From: Bacillus alveayuensis
GTDB taxonomy: Bacteria; Bacillota; Bacilli; Bacillales; Aeribacillaceae
Direction of reading: 5' to 3'
DNA length: 64,000 nt
NCBI GenBank assembly: GCA_030812955.1
Contig: JAUSTR010000002.1
Span: 62,001-126,000 of the forward strand
Of the stretch, positions 56,995 to 64,000 are shown one piece after another (within the stretch, counting starts at the first letter, position 1; the number at the start of each line of letters is the position of its first letter). The position numbers were made by a program, and so were the translations under genes. Under the pieces are notes generated by a model that was not told the origin of the DNA, made no database searches, and worked only from the letters and a program-made list of their open reading frames with translations.

Positions 56995-57882
56995 ATGAAC
57001 AATGGATCTACATCTGATATTAAAATGGTTATTATTACTGGGATGTCTGGAGCTGGAAAGACGGTAGCGATTCAAAGCTTTGAGGATCTTGGGTATTTTT
57101 GTGTTGATAACTTACCGCCAACTTTGCTGCCGAAATTTTTAGAGCTGATGAAAGAGTCTAGCTCAAAAATGAATAAGGTTGCACTCGTCATGGATTTAAG
57201 AGGAAGGGAGTTTTTTGATTCACTGTTTCAAGCCCTTGATGAAATGGTGGAGCTCTCTTGGATCACCCCACAAATCTTGTTTCTCGATGCAAATGATCAA
57301 GTGTTAGTTAGTCGATATAAAGAAACGAGAAGGTCACATCCGCTTGCCACTTCTGGACTTCCGCTTGAAGGAATTCAATTAGAACGGAAGTTGTTAGAGG
57401 AATTGAAAGGGAGAGCGCAAATTATATATGATACATCTAATTTAAAACCACGCGAGTTGCGTGAAAAAATATTAAAACAATTTGCAGAAAACGAAGAGCA
57501 GACCTTTACCGTCAATGTTATGTCATTTGGCTTTAAGTACGGAATCCCTATAGATGCAGATCTTGTATTTGATGTTCGTTTCTTGCCAAATCCACATTAT
57601 ATCGATCATATGAGACCGAAAACGGGGTTGGATGAAGAAGTTTCTTCATATGTTTTAAAGTGGAATGAAACAATGAAGTTTTTAGAAAAAACGATTGATT
57701 TACTTTCATTTATGCTTCCACATTATAAACGAGAGGGAAAAAGCCAGTTAGTAATTGCCATCGGATGTACAGGTGGACAACATCGATCTGTAACATTAGC
57801 AGAATATTTAGCTAAACATTTTCAGAAAGAATACAAAACCCACGTTTCGCATCGAGATATTGAAAGGAGAAAAAACCGCTAA
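56995..57882 (+). CDS. rapZ: RapZ/YvcJ nucleotide-binding protein
   Basis: 295-residue P-loop protein: Walker [11 protein letters not shown] at about residue 14-23, conserved FSFGFKYG-like SFGFKYGIP, and the C-terminal [15 protein letters not shown]. In E. coli RapZ controls the glmS sRNAs; in B. subtilis YvcJ has GTPase/ATPase activity and affects competence. 2 bases before glmR. GGGGGAGG precedes the ATG. Confidence 0.95.
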   Translation: MNNGSTSDIKMVIITGMSGAGKTVAIQSFEDLGYFCVDNLPPTLLPKFLELMKESSSKMNKVALVMDLRGREFFDSLFQALDEMVELSWITPQILFLDANDQVLVSRYKETRRSHPLATSGLPLEGIQLERKLLEELKGRAQIIYDTSNLKPRELREKILKQFAENEEQTFTVNVMSFGFKYGIPIDADLVFDVRFLPNPHYIDHMRPKTGLDEEVSSYVLKWNETMKFLEKTIDLLSFMLPHYKREGKSQLVIAIGCTGGQHRSVTLAEYLAKHFQKEYKTHVSHRDIERRKNR

Positions 57883-57884
57883 CT

Positions 57885-58844
57885 ATGGCGCTTGAACAAA
57901 AAACAAAACTAGTCATTATTGGGGGCGGAACTGGCTTATCCGTTCTTTTGCGAGGCTTAAAAGAACACCCTTTTGACATCACGGCTATTGTAACAGTAGC
58001 CGATGATGGTGGCAGCTCAGGTCGACTACGAGACGAACTCGATATACCTCCGCCAGGTGATATTCGAAATGTGTTGGCTGCCTTATCAGATGTAGAGCCG
58101 TTAATAGAAGAGCTTTTTCAACATCGATTTAAGAATGGAAATAATTTAATTGGACACTCATTAGGCAATTTAATTCTAGCGGCCATGACGAACATTACTG
58201 GAGATTTTATGCTTGCTATTCGTGAAATGAGCAAGGTATTGAATGTTCGTGGCAAAGTATTGCCAGCCGCTAATCGCAGCGTTGTATTAAAAGCGGAAAT
58301 GGAAGATGGTACAATTGTCACTGGGGAATCAAAAATCCCTTATTCGGGTAAACGGATTAAACGTGTTTTTTTGACTCCGAAACAAGTAAAGCCATTACGA
58401 GAGACACTTGAAGCCATTCGAGAAGCTGACATGATCATTTTAGGTCCTGGAAGTTTATATACAAGTATTTTACCTAATTTATTAGTTTCGGAAATCGGTG
58501 AAGAAGTTTGTAGTGCCAAAGCAAAAAAAGTGTACATTTGCAATGTGATGACACAAGCAGGCGAAACGTTAAACTATACAGCAAGCGATCATGTAAAAGC
58601 GCTTTATCAACATCTGAATTGTTCATTTATAGATACCATTTTAGTGAACAATGAAGCAATACCAGAATGGATAAAATTACGGTATGAAAAGGAAAAAGCA
58701 CAGCCGGTAGAAATAGATATAAATGAATTAACAAAATTAGGTTTAAACGTAATTCAAGATCGAATTATATGCTATGAAAATGAAATGATTAGACATGATA
58801 CGAAAAAGGTTGCGGCCATTTTACAGAAGCTCGTAATGGAATAG
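57885..58844 (+). CDS. glmR: Gluconeogenesis/morphology factor GlmR (YvcK)
   Basis: 319-residue CofD-fold protein that binds UDP-GlcNAc and activates GlmS, needed on gluconeogenic carbon. [17 protein letters not shown] at the N-terminus, [26 protein letters not shown] and [14 protein letters not shown] are family hallmarks. Confidence 0.96.
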   Translation: MALEQKTKLVIIGGGTGLSVLLRGLKEHPFDITAIVTVADDGGSSGRLRDELDIPPPGDIRNVLAALSDVEPLIEELFQHRFKNGNNLIGHSLGNLILAAMTNITGDFMLAIREMSKVLNVRGKVLPAANRSVVLKAEMEDGTIVTGESKIPYSGKRIKRVFLTPKQVKPLRETLEAIREADMIILGPGSLYTSILPNLLVSEIGEEVCSAKAKKVYICNVMTQAGETLNYTASDHVKALYQHLNCSFIDTILVNNEAIPEWIKLRYEKEKAQPVEIDINELTKLGLNVIQDRIICYENEMIRHDTKKVAAILQKLVME

Positions 58845-58878
58845 GTGTGGATTGGGCGTAGGATTGGAGGTGTTTTCA

Positions 58879-59829
58879 TTGTCTTTTGCATCTGAAACAA
58901 AAAAAGAATTAACGAACTTAGAGGTAAAGTCATGTTGTTTAAAAGCTGAATTGTCCGCGCTCATCCGAATGAACGGTTCAGTATCTTTTTCAAGCCGAAA
59001 GCTTATCTTGGATGTTCAAACTGAAAATGCTGCGATCGCTCGGCGCATTTATACATTGATCAAAAAGCAATACGAGGTTCAAGTTGAGCTATTAGTCCGA
59101 AAAAAAATGCGGCTGAAAAAGAATAATGTGTACATTGTGCGATTAGTGGAGCAAGTAAAGGAAATTTTAGAAGATTTAAAGATATTAGGAGAAAATTTTA
59201 CATTCAATCATGCCATTTCACCTGAACTTGTCAAGAAAAAATGCTGCAAGCGATCATACATTCGTGGGGCATTTTTAGCAGGGGGCTCTGTCAATAACCC
59301 GGAAACTTCATCTTACCACCTTGAAATTTTCTCCCTTTATAAGGAGCATAATGACTCGCTTTCTGAGCTGATGAATACATTCCAATTAAATAGTAAAACA
59401 TTAGAGAGAAAAAAAGGGTATATTACGTATTTAAAAGAAGCAGAAAAAATTGCTGAATTTTTAACGATTATCGGGGCCCATAAAGCTTTGCTCCGCTTTG
59501 AAGACGTTCGGATCGTTCGGGATATGAGAAATTCTGTTAATAGACTTGTGAACTGTGAAACCGCTAACTTAAATAAGACCATTGGCGCTGCCTTAAGGCA
59601 AGTGGAAAATATCAAATATATTGATGAAAAAATTGGACTACATTCTTTACCTGATAAATTAAGGGAAATTGCTGAACTTCGTATTACGTATCAAGATGTT
59701 ACATTGAAAGAGCTTGGTGAAATGGTTTCAAGTGGGAAAATTAGCAAATCAGGTATTAATCACCGCTTGCGAAAGCTTGATCAAATCGCAGAACAACTGA
59801 GATCAGGTCAACCTGTTTCATTTAAATAA
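58879..59829 (+). CDS. whiA: DNA-binding protein WhiA
   Basis: 316 residues, the B. subtilis length: N-terminal LAGLIDADG-type fold ([20 protein letters not shown]) and C-terminal helix-turn-helix ([20 protein letters not shown]). In Bacillus WhiA affects division and chromosome segregation rather than sporulation transcription. The TTG at 58879 is 8 bases after GGAGG and gives [11 protein letters not shown]; a longer frame upstream is not used. Confidence 0.96.
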   Translation: MSFASETKKELTNLEVKSCCLKAELSALIRMNGSVSFSSRKLILDVQTENAAIARRIYTLIKKQYEVQVELLVRKKMRLKKNNVYIVRLVEQVKEILEDLKILGENFTFNHAISPELVKKKCCKRSYIRGAFLAGGSVNNPETSSYHLEIFSLYKEHNDSLSELMNTFQLNSKTLERKKGYITYLKEAEKIAEFLTIIGAHKALLRFEDVRIVRDMRNSVNRLVNCETANLNKTIGAALRQVENIKYIDEKIGLHSLPDKLREIAELRITYQDVTLKELGEMVSSGKISKSGINHRLRKLDQIAEQLRSGQPVSFK

Positions 59830-59913
59830 ATTGGATAAGCATTTGCGATCCTTTTTACCAACTAAACATGGAGTTCATGAATTTTTAAGAAATTAAGGAA
59901 AAGAGGGATTCAA

Positions 59914-60171
59914 ATGATAGAGAAAAAGGTTGAAGTTCGTTTAAAAACAGGCCTTCAAGCACGACCAGCTGCATTGTTTGTGCAGGAGGCGAATAAATTT
60001 TCTTCAGATGTATTTATTGAGAAAGATGGCCAACGAGTCAATGCTAAAAGCATCATGGGATTAATGAGCTTAGCTGTCAGCTCTGGTTCGGTTATTACCT
60101 TGATCGCTGATGGACCTGATGAAGATGAGGCGATTGAGGCGTTAACAAATTATGTCCAACGTGAAGGATAA
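59914..60171 (+). CDS. crh: Catabolite repression HPr-like protein Crh
   Basis: 85 residues, HPr fold. Position 15 is Gln (GLQARPA) in place of the phosphocarrier His, so it cannot act in sugar transport, while Ser46 (NAKSIMGLM) is kept for phosphorylation by HprK; Crh-Ser-P is a CcpA corepressor. Last gene of the whiA cluster. Confidence 0.97.
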   Translation: MIEKKVEVRLKTGLQARPAALFVQEANKFSSDVFIEKDGQRVNAKSIMGLMSLAVSSGSVITLIADGPDEDEAIEALTNYVQREG

Positions 60172-60176
60172 ATAAT

Positions 60177-60216
60177 AAAACGGTGAGTATTTTCATTGAG
60201 TACTCACCGTTTTATT
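60177..60216. terminator. Bidirectional terminator between crh and clpP
   Basis: AAAACGGTGAGTA, 11-base loop, TACTCACCGTTTTA; A and T runs on both sides serve the converging genes. Confidence 0.9.
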
Positions 60217-60232
60217 TTCGATCAAGCTGACA

Positions 60233-60823
60233 TTATTTAACCCCTTCTGGAGTTAGCACTTTATCGATAATTCCGTATTCCATAGCTCTTTCTGCTGTCA
60301 TAAAGTTGTCGCGATCGGTGTCGCGCTCGATTACTTCAAGTGGTTGACCCGTACGTTCAGATAAGATTTTATTTAATTTATCACGCAACGACAAAATACG
60401 TCTTGCAGCAATGTCAATGTCTGTTGCTTGACCTTGTGCACCACCTAATGGTTGGTGAATCATCACTTCACTGTTAGGTAATGCAAATCTCTTTCCTTTT
60501 GCCCCTGCTGCTAAGAGGAAAGCCCCCATAGAAGCCGCCATACCGATACACATTGTTGAAACGTCTGGTTTAATAAACTGCATCGTATCATAAATGGCCA
60601 TACCAGCTGTAATAGATCCGCCAGGGCTGTTAATATATAAAGAAATATCTTTTTCAGGATCTTCAGCAGCTAAAAATAGTAATTGAGCGACAATGGAGTT
60701 CGCAACATGATCATCAATTGGTGTACCAAGAATAATAATGCGATCCTTTAATAGGCGTGAATAAATATCGTAAGCACGTTCTCCGCGGTTTGTTTGCTCA
60801 ATAACAGTAGGAATTAAATTCAT
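60233..60823 (-). CDS. clpP: ATP-dependent Clp protease proteolytic subunit
   Basis: 196-residue serine protease that forms the 14-mer chamber used with ClpX, ClpC or ClpE. Catalytic Ser in GMAASMGA, His in [10 protein letters not shown], Asp in ERDTDRDNF. The ATG at 60823 lies after AAAGGAGGAAAA; the frame continues 13 codons upstream without a site. Controlled by CtsR (operator over the -35). Confidence 0.97.
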   Translation of the reverse strand: MNLIPTVIEQTNRGERAYDIYSRLLKDRIIILGTPIDDHVANSIVAQLLFLAAEDPEKDISLYINSPGGSITAGMAIYDTMQFIKPDVSTMCIGMAASMGAFLLAAGAKGKRFALPNSEVMIHQPLGGAQGQATDIDIAARRILSLRDKLNKILSERTGQPLEVIERDTDRDNFMTAERAMEYGIIDKVLTPEGVK

Positions 60824-60870
60824 CCTTTTTCCTCCTTTGTCAAAAGATCTTAAATTCTTCAACTACATCC

Positions 60871-60899
60871 ATAATACCTCGAAGGTCAATAAAGGTCAA
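60871..60899 (-). promoter_or_regulatory. Sigma-A promoter of clpP
   Basis: On the minus strand TTGACC, 17-base spacer, TATTAT. Confidence 0.8.
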
Positions 60900-60900
60900 A
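60884..60900. promoter_or_regulatory. CtsR operator at the clpP promoter
   Basis: GGTCAAT AAA GGTCAAA: two heptads as a direct repeat with a 3-base gap, one mismatch from the CtsR consensus. It covers the -35 element. Confidence 0.88.
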
Positions 60901-60954
60901 CAAAAACTTTTTTATCTACACTCTTTTCGTTATAATTGTTGCTTTTAAAATAAA

Positions 60955-61154
60955 AAGGCTGTTTTCGTAAGCTTTGTTGCTTTTCGACTGTCTATGAACC
61001 GAACAAAGCACGTGGTCGGACAAATCACATTTGTCCGACCATCGACTTTTGTTCGGTTCACGTCACGCTACAAGCGTGACATAGCAAGCGTTTCGCTTGC
61101 TTGACAGTCGAAAAGCTATCGTATAATAAAGCAACAATCTTTTAGAAAAGAGCC
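60955..61154. repeat. R1 palindromic repeat, copy 5
   Basis: AAGGCTGTTTTCGTAAGC to TTTTAGAAAAGAGCC. All arms are intact: outer TTGCTTTTCGACTGTC / GACAGTCGAAAAGC, middle GAACCGAACAAA / TTTGTTCGGTTC with the GGTCGGACAAAT / ATTTGTCCGACC tip, and two side hairpins (CGTCACGCT / AGCGTGAC and AGCAAGCG / CGCTTGCT). Confidence 0.88.
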
Positions 61155-61428
61155 AATAAAAAAAGATGTTCTGTAAAGAAATTGGTGATTCGCCGCAATT
61201 GCTTTCAGTCTTGCCCTACGATGTGTTTTACGTTTCGGTAATCAAAAGCAGCAAAGCATGTGAAAATAAAATGGAAATGGCGGAAAGGAAACCATGAAAC
61301 AGATGAAGTTTTTTGTGTTACGTTAATATTTATGCCGTAATAAAGATTACATGAACATCTTACCCTTTTTATCAACTTTTCAAACAATCATACCGTATCA
61401 AAGATTGAATGAAATTAATAAACATACC

Positions 61429-61457
61429 TTGCAACAATTTTAAAAATAGATTATAAT
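61429..61457 (+). promoter_or_regulatory. Promoter of the tRNA-Arg gene
   Basis: TTGCAA, 17-base spacer, TATAAT; 22 bases before the tRNA. Confidence 0.85.
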
Positions 61458-61479
61458 TCATGACGTGACACTTTCATAT

Positions 61480-61555
61480 GCGCTCGTAGCTCAGTTGGAT
61501 AGAGCGGTGGTTTCCGGTACCACGTCTGCCGGGGGTTCGAGTCCCTCCGAGCGCG
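61480..61555 (+). tRNA. tRNA-Arg (anticodon CCG)
   Basis: Acceptor GCGCTCG / CGAGCGC, D arm GCTC..GAGC, anticodon stem GTGGT / ACCAC with loop TTCCGGT (anticodon CCG), T arm GGGGG-TTCGAGT-CCCTC. The 3' CCA is not encoded (the sequence continues CTAAAG). Its place next to clpP matches a single tRNA-Arg gene in B. subtilis. Confidence 0.95.
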
Positions 61556-61564
61556 CTAAAGAAG

Positions 61565-61595
61565 AAAGATCTCTTAAATGGGGATCTTTTATTTA
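61565..61595 (+). terminator. Terminator after tRNA-Arg
   Basis: AAAGATC, 11-base loop, GATCTTT, then TATTTAT. Confidence 0.75.
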
Positions 61596-61612
61596 TATAA
61601 AATCGAGCCTGG

Positions 61613-61661
61613 GCAGTCGAAAAGCTATGGTTGTAAAGCAACAATCTTTTAGAAAAGTGCA
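61613..61661. repeat. R1 repeat fragment after tRNA-Arg
   Basis: CAGTCGAAAAGCTATGG then GTAAAGCAACAATCTTTTAG and AAAAGTGC: the right end of R1 only. Confidence 0.7.
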
Positions 61662-61821
61662 AAAAATTTTTGATTCATTTTCATCATACAATCGATATTT
61701 TCATATAAGTACGGTATAATTTTAGTGAAATTTCATAATATTCAAATAACGATATCGTTTTTAGTGATTGAATGGAAACTTTAATATTCAACTTCATCTA
61801 GAGTGGGAAAGTATTTAAATA

Positions 61822-61852
61822 TGAAAACCCCAACAAATGTTTTTGGTTGGGG
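61822..61852 (-). terminator. Terminator of the minus-strand small gene before rpoN
   Basis: On the minus strand CCCCAAC, 11-base loop, GTTGGGG, then TTTTCAT. Confidence 0.75.
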
Positions 61853-62077
61853 CTACAAATCTTCCTTTTCATCTTTTATGTTTTGATAGGCTTGATCAAG
61901 ATTTTGAATTCGTTTTAACACTTCTCTATTTTTTGTTAGCTGATCGTGTATTAATGTAGATACGACAGAACGGTAATAGCTATTCATCGCATCGAGTTTT
62001 GACGCTTTACCTTTATACATTTGTATATGCTGTCGCAAGTTTTCTTCAAAATATTGAATAGAAAATAATTGTGTCAC
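61853..62077 (-). CDS. Small helical protein, function unknown
   Basis: 74 residues, helical, no membrane segment (begins MTQLFSIQYFEENLRQHIQ, ends NIKDEKEDL). I do not recognise it. The GTG at 62077 is 7 bases after GGAAGGAGG; the frame continues upstream to a TTG at 62131 without a site. It is divergent from rpoN with 80 bases between the starts and has its own terminator, so it is probably a real gene. Confidence 0.7.
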   Translation of the reverse strand: MTQLFSIQYFEENLRQHIQMYKGKASKLDAMNSYYRSVVSTLIHDQLTKNREVLKRIQNLDQAYQNIKDEKEDL

Positions 62078-62156
62078 GGTCATCCTCCTTCCATTTTCTT
62101 TCATACACACTTCTTGCTTCTTGGTGTACAATGTTTAAGTATAGGGGGAAGGTAAC

Positions 62157-63473
62157 ATGAATATGAAAGTTGGCTTATTTCAAGAACAGACTTTAAAGCT
62201 CACCATGACAAAAGAGCTTCAACAAGCGATCACTCTTTTGCAATATTCGACAGTCGATTTAATTTCCTATCTTCAGGAAGTTACATTAGAAAATCCCCTG
62301 ATCGATTTTATTGATAAATCGAACTCGAATCAATTTTATCATAATAAAAGAAAACAACATACGGATGAAAAACAGAATTGGATTGAAAATGTCTCGAGAA
62401 AAGGTTCCAGTTTACATGAGCACCTACGTTCACAATTGTTCGATTTTCATTTTTCTTCGGTTGAAAGGCAGGCAATGGAAATATTAATTGATGCTGTTGA
62501 TTCAAATGGTTATATGACAGAGGATTTGGAAAATATATCAAAGAAATTTGCGATACCACTTGAAGTGTTAGAAAAGCAGCTGCATGTATTGCAGTCTTTA
62601 GATCCAGTTGGTGTAGGAGCGAGATCCCTACAAGAATGCTTGCTTTTACAATTAAAGCAAATCAAAGATAAACCGGCTTATACAGAATTCATTTTGCGCG
62701 AATACTTTAAGCCGTTTGCGGAAAAAACATGGAAGGAAATTTCAAAAAAAACTGGGTTATCTTTAAAAGAAATTCAATGCATTCATGACTTTATTCAAAC
62801 GTTAAATCCGAGACCAGGATTACAGTATGAAGATACACACCCAAACTATATTATTCCAGATTTAATCGTTGAAGAAAAGCATGGGGAGTGGGTCGTTTTT
62901 TACAACGATGACCTTTTACCGCAAATTCGCATTTCTGCAAACTATGAACCGCTTATTGAAATGGGAAATGACAGCGAAATTAAAAGCTATGTAACAAGTA
63001 AAATCCAACAATGTCGATGGCTAGTGAAATCACTTGAACAACGAAAAGATACATTGGTGAAAGTAATGTATGAAATTATTCGCCACCAGCATGAATTTTT
63101 CTATTCAAAGAATCAGATTTTGAAACCGCTAACATTAAAAGATATTGCTGATTCACTTCTTATTCATGAATCAACAGTCAGTCGAGCAGTCAAAGATAAA
63201 TATGTTCAAACACCATTTGGTTTATATGAACTTAAATATTTCTTTACGAACAGGGTAGCATCCAATGATTTAGAAGATACATCAGCGGCTAATGTCAAAC
63301 AAATGATCCAAAAACTTGTTGAAGGAGAAGATAAAAAACGTCCTTTATCTGACCAAAAAATTGCTGACTTTTTGAAAAAAGAATATAATATGAGCGTTTC
63401 CAGAAGAACAGTTGCGAAATACCGTGATCAGCTAAATATTCCAGCTTCAAGTATTAGAAAACGCTACGAGTGA
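62157..63473 (+). CDS. rpoN: RNA polymerase sigma-54 factor (SigL)
   Basis: 438 residues. Region I (LTMTKELQQAITLLQYS and LENPLIDF) for activator response, the core-binding middle, the helix-turn-helix LTLKDIADSLLIHESTVSRA and the RpoN box SRRTVAKYRDQLNIP, which recognises the -24 element; the usual box begins ARRTVAKYRE, so two box residues differ slightly. In B. subtilis SigL drives levanase, arginine, acetoin and branched-chain amino-acid catabolism genes with LevR/RocR-type activators, none of which is in this window. AAGG lies upstream of the ATG; ATG at 62163 is an alternative. Confidence 0.95.
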   Translation: MNMKVGLFQEQTLKLTMTKELQQAITLLQYSTVDLISYLQEVTLENPLIDFIDKSNSNQFYHNKRKQHTDEKQNWIENVSRKGSSLHEHLRSQLFDFHFSSVERQAMEILIDAVDSNGYMTEDLENISKKFAIPLEVLEKQLHVLQSLDPVGVGARSLQECLLLQLKQIKDKPAYTEFILREYFKPFAEKTWKEISKKTGLSLKEIQCIHDFIQTLNPRPGLQYEDTHPNYIIPDLIVEEKHGEWVVFYNDDLLPQIRISANYEPLIEMGNDSEIKSYVTSKIQQCRWLVKSLEQRKDTLVKVMYEIIRHQHEFFYSKNQILKPLTLKDIADSLLIHESTVSRAVKDKYVQTPFGLYELKYFFTNRVASNDLEDTSAANVKQMIQKLVEGEDKKRPLSDQKIADFLKKEYNMSVSRRTVAKYRDQLNIPASSIRKRYE

Positions 63474-63488
63474 TGTGAGGTATGTATA

Positions 63489-63740
63489 ATGAAAGAAATT
63501 GTTGTTTATTCCAAGCATGGATGTCCACTTTGTGATGAAGCAATAGAAATCATAAAGGATTTACAAGAAGAGTTTCCGTTGCAAATGAAAGAAATTGATA
63601 TTTACGAAGATGATCATTTATTGGAAAGATATCAATTAATGATCCCTGTTGTTGAAATGGATGGGGAAATGATTGCATATGGTAAAGTAGATAAAAATTT
63701 TATAAGAAAACGTTTACTTAAAGAGACAGTTATTGATTAA
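63489..63740 (+). CDS. Glutaredoxin-like thioredoxin-fold protein
   Basis: 83 residues, a DUF836-type thioredoxin fold with the redox pair in SKHGCPLCDEA (Cys12 and Cys15) and the cis-Pro in MIPVVEMDG. Probably reduces disulfides or mixed thiols in the cytoplasm. 15 bases after rpoN; conserved before cggR in Bacillaceae. Confidence 0.85.
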   Translation: MKEIVVYSKHGCPLCDEAIEIIKDLQEEFPLQMKEIDIYEDDHLLERYQLMIPVVEMDGEMIAYGKVDKNFIRKRLLKETVID

Positions 63741-63748
63741 CTTTTTTT

Positions 63749-63790
63749 CCCCTGTTAAAATAAATATTGAAGCAGGGGTGTTTTATTTTT
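63749..63790 (+). terminator. Terminator after the glutaredoxin-like gene
   Basis: CCCCTG, 18-base loop, CAGGGG, then TGTTTTATTTTT. Confidence 0.7.
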
Positions 63791-63798
63791 GGTCCTAA

Positions 63799-63834
63799 TG
63801 GGACATAATATGTCATACAGGGACACGAAATGTC
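63799..63834. promoter_or_regulatory. CggR operator
   Basis: TGGGAC N6 TGTC N4 AGGGAC N6 TGTC: the two half-sites and spacing match the B. subtilis CggR operator (CGGGAC-N6-TGTC-N4-CGGGAC-N6-TGTC) apart from the first base of each half. It lies 35 bases before cggR; CggR binding is relieved by fructose-1,6-bisphosphate. Confidence 0.9.
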
Positions 63835-63868
63835 CCGAACGTAGTTTCATAGTGAAAGGATTTTTAAA

Positions 63869-64000
63869 ATGAAAACGTTAATTGATGTGCAAAAAAAATT
63901 ATTACCTGATCTTCTCCAAGTTATGCAAAAACGTTTTCAAATATTGCAGCATATACGAATTATGCAGCCAATAGGTAGACGAAGTTTATCGAACAATTTA
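63869..64000 (+). CDS. cggR: Central glycolytic genes regulator CggR (5' part)
   Basis: The first 44 codons of a gene cut by the window edge. MKTLIDVQKKLLPDLLQVM and QKRFQILQHIRIMQPIGRRSL are the distinctive N-terminus of CggR (SorC/DeoR family), with the start of its helix-turn-helix. GAAAGGA precedes the ATG. In Bacillus it heads the cggR-gapA-pgk-tpiA-pgm-eno operon and represses it when glycolytic flux is low. Partial at its 3' end. Confidence 0.95.
   Translation, partial: MKTLIDVQKKLLPDLLQVMQKRFQILQHIRIMQPIGRRSLSNNL

Noticed and set aside
61465-61719. 84-codon frame over tRNA-Arg
   Set aside because: It reads through the tRNA, its terminator and an R1 fragment; no ribosome site.

Overview
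The window is chromosomal DNA from a low-GC, endospore-forming, motile Gram-positive bacterium of the family Bacillaceae. The evidence is a gene order close to the Bacillus subtilis yvy/yvj/yvl/yvo/yvc region (flaG-fliDST-hpf-secA-prfB-cccB-ftsEX-ctpB-swrA-minJ, csbA-uvrBA-yvlABCD, hprK-lgt-yvoD-ppaX-yvoF-his operon, yvcD-trxB-yvcI-rapZ-glmR-whiA-crh, clpP-tRNA-Arg-rpoN-cggR), together with Bacillus-type operators (LexA/DinR, CtsR, CggR) and GTG/TTG starts behind strong ribosome sites. I do not name a species.

Layout. 1-2.3 kb: an accessory edge with a heptad-repeat coiled-coil gene, two decayed gene tails and an MFS exporter. 2.5-6.1 kb: late flagellar genes (FlaG, FliD, FliS, FliT and an unrecognised partner). 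6.6-13.7 kb: ribosome hibernation factor, SecA, release factor 2 with its programmed +1 frameshift, and asparagine synthetase. 13.8-21.5 kb: a YitT-family remnant, cytochrome c-551, FtsE/FtsX, a PcsB/EnvC-like M23 endopeptidase, CtpB-like protease, SwrA (with an A8 tract like the B. subtilis phase-variation tract) and MinJ. 21.6-24.7 kb (minus strand): a 21-base tandem array, then a lone haem-copper oxidase subunit I with a CtaG-like assembly factor. 24.8-36.8 kb: csbA, uvrBA, glcDF with an AEC carrier, and a yvl operon behind a sigma-W-type promoter. 37.3-43.2 kb: phosphoesterase, CwlC-like amidase, hprK operon. 43.6-50.1 kb: a complete hisZGDBHAFI operon. 50.2-60.2 kb: HAD phosphatase, ArgA-like acetyltransferase, HemD-like protein and the yvcD-trxB-yvcI-rapZ-glmR-whiA-crh run. 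60.2-64 kb: clpP (CtsR-controlled), tRNA-Arg(CCG), sigma-54, a glutaredoxin-like protein and the start of cggR behind a full CggR operator.

The genes are mostly housekeeping: motility and its control (fli genes, swrA, minJ), envelope and division (ftsEX with a hydrolase, lgt, rapZ/glmR, minJ), carbon control (hprK, crh, cggR), proteostasis (clpP, secA) and DNA repair (uvrBA).

What is unusual is between the genes. At least three families of long, multi-hairpin, palindromic intergenic repeats are scattered through the window: family R1 (five near-complete copies plus fragments, one with its apical hairpin exchanged for a different 130-base inverted-repeat module), family R2 (two 246-base copies with a compensatory base-pair change plus one copy deleted for its branched core), and R3 (one copy flanked by 29-base direct repeats). 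Three unrelated loci also carry tandem arrays with the same 21-base period.
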